From contig NZ_CP114287.1 of NCBI RefSeq assembly GCF_027111295.1, positions 5,580,001 to 5,644,000 on the forward strand: a stretch of DNA of 64,000 bases. The letters are read 5' to 3'. The position numbers and the translations under genes were made by a program. The stretch is from Flavobacterium gelatinilyticum (GTDB lineage: Bacteria > Bacteroidota > Bacteroidia > Flavobacteriales > Flavobacteriaceae). The notes under the pieces are model-generated. The model searched no databases. It was given only the letters and a program-made list of their open reading frames with translations, and was not told the DNA's origin. Positions 54,517-63,329 of the stretch are shown here, one piece after another; position 1 is the first letter of the stretch, and each line of letters begins with the position of its first letter.

Positions 54517-56922
54517 CTAAAATTTATTGATTGTATAGTTTATCTTTAAATAGAATGCTCTTCCCGGTTTTTGAACCGCAAAGTTATCGTAGACCTGCTG
54601 GTTTGTTATGTTTTTGGCATCAAAACTGGCGATGAAGTTTTTGTTTGGAAAAACATAGCTCAGTCCTAAATCATGCGGGAACTGGTCAGGTACTTTGCTG
54701 CTTTCCATACTCAGCCAGTTTGTATAAAATTCTCCCACAAAACCAAAGTTGTAATAAAGATTCAGCTGTGAATTTTTCTGCAGTACATTTTTAAAATTGT
54801 ACTGTGCATTTGCGTTAATATTGAAAAACGGCTCATTAGGATATTGTTTATTATAATGATCCAATTGTTTTCCGTTTGCATCGTACTGGTCTTTAAATAA
54901 CGAATTGAATTTTGACATATTCATACTAATGAACAATCTGTTGTTGTTTGAATATTCTACTGCTGCTTCATATCCAAGAGACTGGGCTTTTCCTAAATTG
55001 ACAGACGGGGCAACCTCTAAAGCTTCATTTACACGGTTGCTGAAATCGCGGACAATTTTATCTCTCGTATTTCTCCAGAAACCAGATCCGTTAAAACTAA
55101 ATTTATGATCGTTGATGGTATAGGGACCAAATCGCAAACCGGCATTGAGATTGTTACTTTGTTCAGGTTTTAAAGAACTGCTGGCACTTTGGTTTTCGCC
55201 GGGATTACCAAAAATTTCATTTTCAGACGGAAGTCGTATTGCTTTTTCAGCAGATAACATCAGCATTACTTTTGGAACAATAAAATAAGAACTGGCTAAT
55301 CCGTATCCGTAAAAAGTTGTGCTGTTGTTTTCTATTTTTTCCTCGATAGCGTTTTGTCCATTTACAGATGTAATAATCGGAGTTCTCTGTTCTGTTCTTT
55401 GATTGTAACGTTTTCCAAATAAATTGGTTCTTAAACGAGAGTTAAAAGCTTCCAATTCGTAAGCCATTGATAAAATGTTTTTCTGAAGGTCTCGTTTTTG
55501 CTGAAAATCCCTTTCCAGCTGCGATTTCATTTCGTCAAACTCATTTCTGTCAAAAGAGTAAAGCATCGTACCCAATACGATTCTGTGATTTTCGGTTATG
55601 TTATAATTAAGGTTGGCTCTGGTACTGAAAATTTTATCATTAAAATGTAAAATTGTAGCTGGTCCCTGTTGTGCGCCCTGTGGTGTCATAAGATATTCAC
55701 CCTTAAGTCCGCGAACTTTCTCATTAAACCAGTTGTAGTTATATTTGACTGTATCGCTTAAAACTTGTCCTCTTTGGCTAAAAACGGAATTAACAGTAAA
55801 TTCCAATCCTTTTACAATAAAATCTTTTTTAGCATAATTAAGACTTATTACCTGTGCATCAGATTCGGTAAACCTGCCTTTATAAGGTCTTGACATGGCT
55901 TGTCCGTTCTGGATTTCATTATAATCATCAGAAGCATTAAAGCCTACTAAGAAAGTATCTGCCCAGTTTACATCTGTAAAACCAACTTCAACACGTCCTC
56001 CGTAAGAACGGTAAGCATCTTCAAAACGTTTTACTTTTATAAATTCCTTTTGACCGTTAGGCAGAATGTTAAAAGCAAATTTTCCCCAGATTTCATAATC
56101 GTTATCAGAGTAATTGTAAAAACCTGAACCTTTTACGGTAAACCCTGATTTGTTCCTAAAAGTGGTATTAAAATTAGATTGTGTAGTATTAAACGATCCG
56201 TAAGAAATAGATGCATTTAAAGAATTTCTGGCTCCTTTTTTCAGAATAACATTAATTGCACCGCCCAAAGCATCATCGGCCAAATGAGCCGGAATAACGC
56301 CTTTGTAAACTTCAATTCGATCAATTAAAGCCGGAGGAATACTGTTTAAATTAAAAGATGAACCATAAGTAGAAATAGGGATTCCGTCAATAAAAATACG
56401 AATAGCGTTGCCCGTCATTCCGTTTAGGTTATAGGTGACATTTGAGCCCAAACCACCGTTCTGCCTGATACGAACACCCATTGATTGTCCTAATAAATCG
56501 TTGGTTTGTATATTTCGTTTGGCAGCTTCCTGAGTTTCGATCACATTTACAGAGAAACCTTTTTCTACGATTTCTTTTTTAACTGACTTTTTCTGGATTA
56601 ATACTTCTTTTAAAATTTTTGGATCTGTAATTTTTTCCAAAGAAATGCTAATCTGCTGCGTAGGATTATTCAGTACTACTTTGACAGATTTGGCTTTGGC
56701 CTCCATAGAAGAAATTTCCAACGTGTAATTTCCGTAAGCCAGACCTTTTATTTCAAATTGTCCATCGTTGTCTACAACGGCAAATTTTTGTGTTCCTGAA
56801 ACTTGTATAGAAGCTCCAAGAGCTGTTTCGTTATTGGTAAAGGTTACTTTTCCTGTAATTTTTCCGGTTTGAGACCAACTGGAAATGCTTATCATGAAAA
56901 GGAGAAAGTAAAGAATTCTCAT
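54517..56922 (-). CDS. TonB-dependent siderophore-type receptor, XusA-like
   Basis: Outer-membrane receptor of 801 residues, much shorter than SusC. Signal peptide ends SWSQ; residues about 20-100 form a carboxypeptidase-regulatory-like domain (GKITGKVTFTNNETALGASI), about 120-225 the plug (NDLLGQSMGVRIRQNGGLGSN, RIFIDGIPISTYGSSF, IDRIEVYKGVIPAHLADDALGGAINV), and the rest the barrel ending INYTINKF. The lack of SusC-specific plug signature, the partner DUF4374 gene and the Fur-like operator at its promoter point to iron-siderophore uptake. It is transcribed with the DUF4374 gene (30-base gap). Confidence 0.92.
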   Translation of the reverse strand: MRILYFLLFMISISSWSQTGKITGKVTFTNNETALGASIQVSGTQKFAVVDNDGQFEIKGLAYGNYTLEISSMEAKAKSVKVVLNNPTQQISISLEKITDPKILKEVLIQKKSVKKEIVEKGFSVNVIETQEAAKRNIQTNDLLGQSMGVRIRQNGGLGSNVTYNLNGMTGNAIRIFIDGIPISTYGSSFNLNSIPPALIDRIEVYKGVIPAHLADDALGGAINVILKKGARNSLNASISYGSFNTTQSNFNTTFRNKSGFTVKGSGFYNYSDNDYEIWGKFAFNILPNGQKEFIKVKRFEDAYRSYGGRVEVGFTDVNWADTFLVGFNASDDYNEIQNGQAMSRPYKGRFTESDAQVISLNYAKKDFIVKGLEFTVNSVFSQRGQVLSDTVKYNYNWFNEKVRGLKGEYLMTPQGAQQGPATILHFNDKIFSTRANLNYNITENHRIVLGTMLYSFDRNEFDEMKSQLERDFQQKRDLQKNILSMAYELEAFNSRLRTNLFGKRYNQRTEQRTPIITSVNGQNAIEEKIENNSTTFYGYGLASSYFIVPKVMLMLSAEKAIRLPSENEIFGNPGENQSASSSLKPEQSNNLNAGLRFGPYTINDHKFSFNGSGFWRNTRDKIVRDFSNRVNEALEVAPSVNLGKAQSLGYEAAVEYSNNNRLFISMNMSKFNSLFKDQYDANGKQLDHYNKQYPNEPFFNINANAQYNFKNVLQKNSQLNLYYNFGFVGEFYTNWLSMESSKVPDQFPHDLGLSYVFPNKNFIASFDAKNITNQQVYDNFAVQKPGRAFYLKINYTINKF

Positions 56923-56951
56923 ATTGAAGTATACTGATTTAGATAGAGCAG

Positions 56952-56959
56952 CAAACTTA
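56952..56959 (-). promoter_or_regulatory. -7 promoter box of the TonB receptor gene
   Basis: TAAGTTTG on the - strand matches TAnnTTTG, 29 bases before the ATG at 56922. The Fur-like palindrome lies 7 bases upstream, covering the -33 area. Confidence 0.6.
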
Positions 56960-56966
56960 TATGATA

Positions 56967-56985
56967 ATTTAAATTTAATCTAAAT
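56967..56985. promoter_or_regulatory. Fur-like operator, 9-1-9 palindrome
   Basis: - strand ATTTAGATTAAATTTAAAT: two 9-base arms with a single mismatch around a central base. It differs only at the centre from 63330-63348. Size and architecture fit Fur-family sites. Position directly upstream of the -7 box fits repression of the receptor gene when iron is plentiful. Confidence 0.6.
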
Positions 56986-57068
56986 AAACGCGTTAGAAGA
57001 TTATTAGATTTACATTAGAGGTTTTAATGTTAGATATGAGTGTAAAAAATAGAAGTTAGGAGGGAAAT

Positions 57069-57238
57069 CCTAACAGGTTTTCAAAACCTGTTAGGTATGT
57101 TTTTACGTTATCTAAATAAAATTAGATATAACAAATTTTGACGAATTTAAATATGTCAGGTTTAAATTGTTTAGACAGGAATTTTGATCTGCAGAGCTCT
57201 TAAGTGTAATACCTAACAGGTTTTAAAAACCTGTTAGG
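57069..57238. repeat. Two family A palindromes
   Basis: Copies at 57069-57095 and 57212-57238 with CCTAACAGG and CCTGTTAGG arms, in the 386-bp gap between the receptor promoter and the ApbE gene's stop. These show the repeats are not confined to the pectin locus. Nothing else was recognised in that gap. Confidence 0.85.
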
Positions 57239-57308
57239 ATTCGGAATATATTATTGGTAATGAGGTTTTTAGGGTTTAATTTTTAGATCTTAACTCATAA
57301 CTTCTAAC

Positions 57309-58301
57309 CTATAATTTATAAGTAAAATTTTTAGATTGAATCGTTTTCCCTTTATCTGTAATCATAACACAGCTGTATTCGGGGAATTTTTGGAGTAAAA
57401 GCAGGCCTTCTTTCTGACCCAGAACCATCATAGAAGTACTGAGTCCGTTAGCGGTTTCGGCATTGGGACCAAAGACTGTTATACTGCATAAACCGGCTGC
57501 AGGATATCCGGTTGCAGGATTTATAATATGCGAATAGCGTTTGCCGTTAAAAACCACAAACTTTTCATAACTGCCGGAAGTTGTTACAGCACCTTCTTTT
57601 AAAGGAATGGCAGTCAGGATTTTTTCAGGATGAAACGGATTCGTGATACCGATTTTCCAGTCTTTTCCATTAGGTTGTTTTCCCCAGGTGCTCATATCGC
57701 CCGAACCGTTAATAATTCCGGCTGGTACGCCTTTTTCAATCATCATGGAACGGCATTTATCGGTCGCATATCCTTCGCCCAAAGCACCAAAACCAATTTT
57801 CATTCCTTTTAATTTTAGAAAAATGGTCGATTGAACGCTGTCCAGAATAATGTTTTTATAACCGACTTTTTCCACTGATTTTTTTATGGCTTCTGCCGAA
57901 GGCATTTCGGTCATTGAACCGTCAAATTTCCAGATTCTGTCCATTGCAGCAAAACTTACGTCAAAACCACCATTCGTGATTTCCGAAAGTTTAAGGGCTC
58001 TTTGTGCCAGTTCAAAAACTTCTCTGTCTACTTTTATGGGTTGTATTCCGGCATTTTGATTGACTTGAGAAACCTGCGAATCCGGTTTCCAATCCGAAAT
58101 AAGGTTTTCAATTCTGGTGATTTCGGCAATTACAATGTCGATATTTTGCTCTGCAGAAAGCGAATCTTTATCTACAATGCTTATGTCGAAACGTCCGCCC
58201 ATAAGCAGTGTGGTTCTTTTTCGTAAGATCTGCGAATTTGCCGAAAAACAGATCGTTACGAAAAACAGCAAAAGGATTTTATGAGACAATAATTTAAGCA
58301 T
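57309..58301 (-). CDS. apbE: ApbE, FAD:protein FMN transferase
   Basis: Covalently attaches FMN to Thr or Ser in exported redox proteins. The 330-residue protein has a signal peptide ending ANSQ and the family blocks TLLMGGRFDISI, TNGGFDVSF, FGALGEGYATDKC (the GKGYAVD-type motif), GIINGSGDMSTWG, and TTSGSYEKFVVFNGKRYSHI followed by INPATGYPA. The GSGD form replaces the more common GGD. It lies downstream of, and on the same strand as, a PepSY-diflavin protein and a DUF2271 protein, which is the expected company for an ApbE serving a dedicated flavinylated partner. The 169-base gap to the upstream gene holds simple repeats and no obvious promoter. Confidence 0.93.
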   Translation of the reverse strand: MLKLLSHKILLLFFVTICFSANSQILRKRTTLLMGGRFDISIVDKDSLSAEQNIDIVIAEITRIENLISDWKPDSQVSQVNQNAGIQPIKVDREVFELAQRALKLSEITNGGFDVSFAAMDRIWKFDGSMTEMPSAEAIKKSVEKVGYKNIILDSVQSTIFLKLKGMKIGFGALGEGYATDKCRSMMIEKGVPAGIINGSGDMSTWGKQPNGKDWKIGITNPFHPEKILTAIPLKEGAVTTSGSYEKFVVFNGKRYSHIINPATGYPAAGLCSITVFGPNAETANGLSTSMMVLGQKEGLLLLQKFPEYSCVMITDKGKTIQSKNFTYKL

Positions 58302-58348
58302 ACTATTTTTTAAGAAAAGCCGGTCGCCCCGATGGGATTTTTTGTATG

Positions 58349-58473
58349 AATTAAAAATTAAAAATTAAAAATTAAAAATTAAAAATACATATTCTAAAAC
58401 TCAGAAATTATAATCTGCAATCTAAAATCTACAATCTAAAATCTAAAATCTAAAATCTGCAATCTAAATTCTA
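58349..58473. repeat. Simple-sequence repeats
   Basis: A run of the 7-base unit ATTAAAA (58349-58387, five or more copies), then AATCTAAAATCT-type units (58412-58473). The second overlaps the 3' end of the PepSY gene by a few bases. Likely slippage-prone. Confidence 0.75.
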
Positions 58474-60654
58474 ATAACAATCCGTTAATAACTGACCGTT
58501 TTCTTTGTATTCAGCCAGAGTTTTAATTCCGTTTGACATACATAAATCATTAAGGATCGCTTCAACATCCTGCTGCATAGCAAGAGAACCGCAGATCATA
58601 ATTACACCGCCTTGTTTTAGTAAATCCATAAAAAAGACCGTATCCCTTCTAATCAGATCCATTACATAAATTTGCTTTGCTTCGCGAGATAAAGCTACGT
58701 GAAAATCAACAAGATGTTCCTTTTGTTTCATTACCATAGCGAACTTTTTATAAGCCAGTAGAGTAGGCGTTTCCATTCTGAATCCGCTGTAAAGATGGAT
58801 TTCCTGCATCGCTTTATTTTGTTCGATCATTCCGAGGAAAGGCGCAATTCCGGTTCCGTTGGATATAAAAGCTGCTTTTGGCGCTTTCTTTGGCAGATAA
58901 AAAGCAGGATTTTTCAGGATTCTGGCTTTAATAACATCACCCGGTTCTAAAGTATTCAAATATCCTGAACCCAATCCGTTTGGGTGCAGTTTTACAACCA
59001 ATTGTACATTGCCTGAATGATTCCCGATAGAGTAGAGGCGTTCTCTTGAATCGTTTGCCGGATAAACAGCCAGTAAATCACCTGAGATAAATTTGGTTCG
59101 TGAACTGGCTCTAAGCGTCAGGATAAAAGTATGTTCGGTTTCAGAAATAGGAGTTTTATCTAAAACCATTAATTTTTGAAGTCCTTTTGGCACATGATTA
59201 TACAAAGAAGGCGTTGTCGATAAGACAATTCCCGTTTTGGTGCTCCATAATTTTACCCAGTCTACAAACTCTACAGCCGATTTATCGTTTACCGTCTGTA
59301 AATCCAAGTAACGTTCTGCCCAGTTTTGCTTTTCGAGAAGCTGGTCGATTTCAATAGCAAATCCGCAGAAATCAGGATAAGCTTTCGAACCAAAACCAAC
59401 AACAGAAAAATTGATTTTCTGGTCCTGATTTTGTTTTTCTAGCAAAGTTTTGAACTTATTTCCGTTTGAAGGTGCATCACCTAAACCGTGTGTCGAAGAA
59501 AAAACGATAATATGTTCTGCTTTCGGGTAAACCGAAAAACGATTCAGTTCAGTTATAAAAGCTTTATGTCCGTGGCTGATTAATTGTTTCTGAATAGCAT
59601 TAGCAAAGCGGAAAGTGCTTCCGTTTTCTGAACCTGCCAAAAGAATAATAGTACTTTCCTCTGCTTTAAATTTATTTTTAATGCGGCTTGATTTTCTTTT
59701 TAAAGTAATCGCAAAACCCGAATAAATAAAGAAAAGAATATTGATACACGCAATAGCCAGAATTACAGCCCAGATTCCGTTAATCCTTCCTGTATGAAGG
59801 TCAAGACTCAAAGCTGCAAACTGAACTGTCATTGGTGATTTTTTTTCAGAAGTTACAGCACCGGTAACCTGATTCACTTCGATTTCGCGGTCTTTCAGTT
59901 CAATAATATAATATTCTTCGGGATCATCTGTAAATGGAAATTCAATTTTCTTAACCTCAGATAATAAAGTTGTTTCAAAAACAGAAACCGTTTTAGCTTT
60001 TGCCGAAATTTCCGTTTTAACCGGTTTCGGTTTTTCATCACCCATAAAAAAATTAAACCTTTCGAGTGATAAATACGTTCCGGTTAAGGCAATAATTAAA
60101 ATAGGGATCAAAGCCAGCCTTCCTAAAACAACATGATAATATTGTGCAAAATATTCTTTGATGACTTTAGAAAAGAAATTTCGGATGCCACGCTGTCTTT
60201 TTAAAACCAGCACGAAACCCGAAATAGATATTAGTAACAAACAGAAAGAAATGGCACCCACAAAAAAACGTCCGGTTTCATGAAGAAATAACGAACGGTG
60301 GAATCCGGTAATCCATTTAATGAATTCCCTTTTTTTTTCAGGTTTTCCCAGTACTTTTCCTGTTTTAGGATTGATATAGGCATTTACGTCATTTCCGTCT
60401 GCATCAATAGCCTGAAGCGTTACAAACTGGTTGTAATCTACGCTTACTTCTGTAATTTCCGGATACGCTTTTTTTAGGATCGGCAGGGTTTCTCCCAGGG
60501 TTATTTTATCAAAATCTGCAGCTTTGTACGGAAGTGTTTTTTCCTGCACCGCATCGACTGCCAGAATAATCCCGGTAACCGAAGCCAAAATCAAAAAAAC
60601 AGAAGAAAACAAGGCCAGAGCCAGGTGTGCGTAACGCCAGAAAGAAAGAGTCAT
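58471..60654 (-). CDS. PepSY membrane protein fused to a diflavin reductase, XusC-like
   Basis: Inner-membrane electron-transfer protein of 727 residues. TM segments at about 10-33, 130-151, 174-197 and 292-317 with PepSY regions between them; His residues near the membrane (H10, H119, H125, H174, H287) could ligate haem. A flavodoxin domain follows (about 335-475, AGSENGSTFRFA and STHGLGDAPSNG), then an FAD domain (RERLYS at 537-542) and an NAD(P)H domain (NGTGIAPFLG at about 599-608, MICGSLAMQ near the C-terminus). This predicts NAD(P)H to FAD to FMN to membrane to periplasm flow, for example to reduce siderophore iron. In Bacteroides XusC is a PepSY protein partnered with XusA and XusB. 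It sits 27 bases after the DUF2271 gene. Confidence 0.9.
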   Translation of the reverse strand: MTLSFWRYAHLALALFSSVFLILASVTGIILAVDAVQEKTLPYKAADFDKITLGETLPILKKAYPEITEVSVDYNQFVTLQAIDADGNDVNAYINPKTGKVLGKPEKKREFIKWITGFHRSLFLHETGRFFVGAISFCLLLISISGFVLVLKRQRGIRNFFSKVIKEYFAQYYHVVLGRLALIPILIIALTGTYLSLERFNFFMGDEKPKPVKTEISAKAKTVSVFETTLLSEVKKIEFPFTDDPEEYYIIELKDREIEVNQVTGAVTSEKKSPMTVQFAALSLDLHTGRINGIWAVILAIACINILFFIYSGFAITLKRKSSRIKNKFKAEESTIILLAGSENGSTFRFANAIQKQLISHGHKAFITELNRFSVYPKAEHIIVFSSTHGLGDAPSNGNKFKTLLEKQNQDQKINFSVVGFGSKAYPDFCGFAIEIDQLLEKQNWAERYLDLQTVNDKSAVEFVDWVKLWSTKTGIVLSTTPSLYNHVPKGLQKLMVLDKTPISETEHTFILTLRASSRTKFISGDLLAVYPANDSRERLYSIGNHSGNVQLVVKLHPNGLGSGYLNTLEPGDVIKARILKNPAFYLPKKAPKAAFISNGTGIAPFLGMIEQNKAMQEIHLYSGFRMETPTLLAYKKFAMVMKQKEHLVDFHVALSREAKQIYVMDLIRRDTVFFMDLLKQGGVIMICGSLAMQQDVEAILNDLCMSNGIKTLAEYKENGQLLTDCY

Positions 60655-60681
60655 TGAATGTATTCTAGAAATGTAATCGTA

Positions 60682-61164
60682 TTATAATTTGTTAAGTCTT
60701 ACGTATTTGATGTAACCTTTGCCATCTGTTTTTTCTGCAAGACCTTCAGTTGTAAGCGGAATTTCAAGGTCGCTTACATAATATTTCTGATCTTCAACAG
60801 CCGATTCGAAACGTAATTTATATCCTTTGTTAATTTTAGAATTTTCGATTTCAATAGTAGTCACACTGCGGTCTCCGCCGGTAACAGAAGCTCCGGTTTT
60901 AGCGCTGATATCTTCAGATTTCTGTGTGTGAAATTTATTCCATTCTTTTAGCGATTTGTACCATTTTTTGTCATCACCCATTACATAAAGCGTTTTTTCG
61001 TATTCGTTATTGGCATTTATAAGTGAAACCACGATATAAGCACCTTCTCCCATATAATTGTTCATTTGCAGCATGCATTTGTATTTGGCTGACTGAGCGT
61101 TGGACTGAAAAGAAAATAAAAAGATAAAAGCACTTGTAAGAGCAATTTTTAATATAGATTTCAT
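60682..61164 (-). CDS. DUF2271 periplasmic protein, candidate flavinylated carrier
   Basis: Exported protein of 160 residues, signal peptide ending SNAQ. It shows a beta-rich domain with YVVMGDDKKWYKSLKEW-like block and the element D85-I-S-A-K-T90-G-A-S93. ApbE modifies Thr or Ser in D-x-x-[ST]-G-[AS]-[ST]; here the TGAS part is present but the Asp three residues before T90 is Ser (S87), with D85 two residues further upstream. Many DUF2271 proteins carry a DAxTGAT-like sequence at this place (from memory). With ApbE and a diflavin PepSY protein beside it, T90 is a plausible FMN attachment site. Its product would shuttle electrons in the periplasm; this is inference. Confidence 0.78.
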   Translation of the reverse strand: MKSILKIALTSAFIFLFSFQSNAQSAKYKCMLQMNNYMGEGAYIVVSLINANNEYEKTLYVMGDDKKWYKSLKEWNKFHTQKSEDISAKTGASVTGGDRSVTTIEIENSKINKGYKLRFESAVEDQKYYVSDLEIPLTTEGLAEKTDGKGYIKYVRLNKL

Positions 61165-61192
61165 TTAATATAAGTTATAAGTTAAAGATTAA

Positions 61193-61255
61193 AAGTTATG
61201 AGTTATAGGTTTAAGTTTATTGTAGAATGAACTTTTGACTTATAACTCATAACTT
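61193..61255. repeat. Inverted repeat, AAGTTATGAGTTATA type
   Basis: AAGTTATGAGTTATA (61193-61207) pairs exactly with TATAACTCATAACTT (61241-61255), between the ankyrin and DUF2271 genes. Words of the same type occur near 57290-57320. Confidence 0.75.
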
Positions 61256-61325
61256 AATTAACTTGAAATTTCAAAAGTAAGTTTGGAATTTGGAATTTCA
61301 AATATTGATGTATTAATTATTTGTT

Positions 61326-62816
61326 TTATTTTAAAAACTCAACCGAAACATTATTTTTGGTAAGAAGGTCATTTTCTTTGGCCAGCGCATAAGCACTTTC
61401 GTCAAACTCGGTTGTTACTTCTTTTTTGGCACCAGCAGAAACAAGATATTTTAAAACCGAATCATCTTTGGCAATCATCGCGGCTCTGTGTAATGCTGTT
61501 AAACTGTCTTTGTTTTTGGCATTTATATCTACTTTAAGATCTGTGATTTTTTTAAGAAGCGCCACATCATTTTTTGTAATCGCGATATGATATAACGTAT
61601 TGCCGTCTTTTTGTGCTGCAGCAAGATTTAAACCTTTATCCTGAAGCAGTTTTGCTTTTGCATCAAACGGATCAGCAGCTTCTTTGTCTCTTCCTGCCGG
61701 ACGATACGACTGAACTAAATACACGCCTAAATTGTTTCCGTCTTTGTCTTTTACATTCACATCGGCACCTGTAGACAAAAGTAAATTTACGGCTTCAGGG
61801 GTTCCGTATCGAACAGCATAAGTCAAAGCCGATTCTCCTTTTGTATTTTGAAGATTAATGTTTTTTGCTTTTGGAAGAAAAAGTGCCAAAGCTGCTGTTT
61901 CTCTTGCAGATGCGGCCGACATTACAGGTGTATTTCCTTCTTTATCTGCTTTGTTAACATCGACACCTTTGTTTAAAAAGTACTGAATAATCTCGGTCTG
62001 ATTTGGTTTTCCTGCTAAAATATGCAGTACATTTTGTCCTGCTTTGTTTTGAGCTGCGGCTTTGATTTTTACCTCTTCAACCAGATATTTATAGGTTTCA
62101 ATAGTATTAGTTTCTCTTCGGCTTCCCTGTGCGGCAATTAAAAGTGCCGTTTCGGTTGGTTTGATGCCTTTTTCAAGTAATTTTTTTAAAAGCGGGATAT
62201 TTCCTGATCTTGCGGCATAAGTAAAAGCGGTGTTTCCGTTATTATCTACATCTTTAAGAGACATCCCTTTTGTTGTAAAATAATCGGCTGCTTTTAAATC
62301 TTTATCAGAAGCAATAGCTAAAAGAAGCAGATTTGCCCCATTTGCATATTTTTTCTTAGGATCTACACCAGCTTTAAAGAACGCATCATACATTGCCGGA
62401 TTTGATTGTCCGTTTGAGGCAGCGAAATCTGCCGGAGCTGTACCGTGGCTGTCTTCAAAATGCACATCAGAACCTTTACCAATAAGATATTCAACCAATT
62501 CAGTATTGCCTCTGTAAGCCGCCCAGTGCAGATAGATACGATTGTCATGTGTAAGTTTGGTAATACTATTTCCCGGCTGATCGATTAAGAATTTGATAGT
62601 CGCAAGGGGTGCGTCATTATTAATTGCCAGAGTAGCAGCATCAAAAGCATTAACATTAGATTCTGCAGGGTTGTTTCCTTTTGCTATTTCGGCTTTCACT
62701 TTTTCGATATCCGGAGCGGTTTTCCAGAAAGATTGTTCTAAAAGCGTATTTTTTTGCTGAGCATTTACAAACAAAGTCGCTGCAAATGCCAAAGAAATAA
62801 AAAGACTTTTTTTCAT
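61326..62816 (-). CDS. Exported ankyrin-repeat protein
   Basis: Protein of 496 residues with signal peptide ending VNAQ and about a dozen ankyrin repeats from residue 30 to near the end. Clear units include TKLTHDNRIYLHWAAYRGNTELVEYLIGKG (seen at about 90-120), DVDNNGNTAFTYAARSGNIPLLKKLLEKG, NKADKEGNTPVMSAASARETAALALF and NAKNKDSLTALHRAAMIAKDDSVLKYLVSAG, each listed here by its start. It lacks any enzyme domain. Exported ankyrin proteins beside redox or catalase genes are thought to protect or scaffold partners (family knowledge, weak). It is first in the - strand series and has its own -7 box and Fur-like site, suggesting iron-linked expression. Confidence 0.9.
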   Translation of the reverse strand: MKKSLFISLAFAATLFVNAQQKNTLLEQSFWKTAPDIEKVKAEIAKGNNPAESNVNAFDAATLAINNDAPLATIKFLIDQPGNSITKLTHDNRIYLHWAAYRGNTELVEYLIGKGSDVHFEDSHGTAPADFAASNGQSNPAMYDAFFKAGVDPKKKYANGANLLLLAIASDKDLKAADYFTTKGMSLKDVDNNGNTAFTYAARSGNIPLLKKLLEKGIKPTETALLIAAQGSRRETNTIETYKYLVEEVKIKAAAQNKAGQNVLHILAGKPNQTEIIQYFLNKGVDVNKADKEGNTPVMSAASARETAALALFLPKAKNINLQNTKGESALTYAVRYGTPEAVNLLLSTGADVNVKDKDGNNLGVYLVQSYRPAGRDKEAADPFDAKAKLLQDKGLNLAAAQKDGNTLYHIAITKNDVALLKKITDLKVDINAKNKDSLTALHRAAMIAKDDSVLKYLVSAGAKKEVTTEFDESAYALAKENDLLTKNNVSVEFLK

Positions 62817-62851
62817 GTTTTTGGTATGTTGTTTATTTGGAATTTGATTTC

Positions 62852-62859
62852 CAAAATTA
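62852..62859 (-). promoter_or_regulatory. -7 promoter box of the ankyrin gene
   Basis: TAATTTTG on the - strand matches TAnnTTTG, 35 bases before the ATG at 62816. Confidence 0.5.
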
Positions 62860-62878
62860 GAATTTGAGAATAATATCT

Positions 62879-62897
62879 ATTTAGAATAAATCAAAAT
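62879..62897. promoter_or_regulatory. Fur-like operator before the ankyrin gene
   Basis: ATTTAGAATAAATCAAAAT on the + strand, two differences from an ideal ATTTAGATT-n-AATCTAAAT palindrome. It lies 19 bases upstream of the -7 box of the ankyrin gene. Confidence 0.45.
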
Positions 62898-63329
62898 AAA
62901 GACAAATGTAAAGATTAATATTTTGCCCGCAAGTTTTATTGTCTTTAAAAGTAGAAATCTAATGAGATTTTAATCTTATTTTAATCTCGCGTGAAGATTT
63001 TTTATTGAAGAATTTATCAGGTTATAAATTTTTGAAAACGAACAGAAAAAAGTAAAAAAAATCCAGGTTTTTAAATAAAAAAAATGTATTTTATACACAA
63101 TTAAAATTGTTTTTATTTGTTATAAATAATTATAAATTAGACTTTTAAATGCTGTTTTAGAGTTCCGGCTTTATTTTTCCACTTTTGTTTTTTCAAACTG
63201 ATTCCAATACCAAAATTGACGTTTTTACAAGGTCGTTTTTTTGCAAAAAAGGGTCAAATTTCCGCAATGTCTGTTGATAACTGTTTTTTCAATTTGGACA
63301 ATATCGGCTTTTTTAGTGTTGCGAATTCT

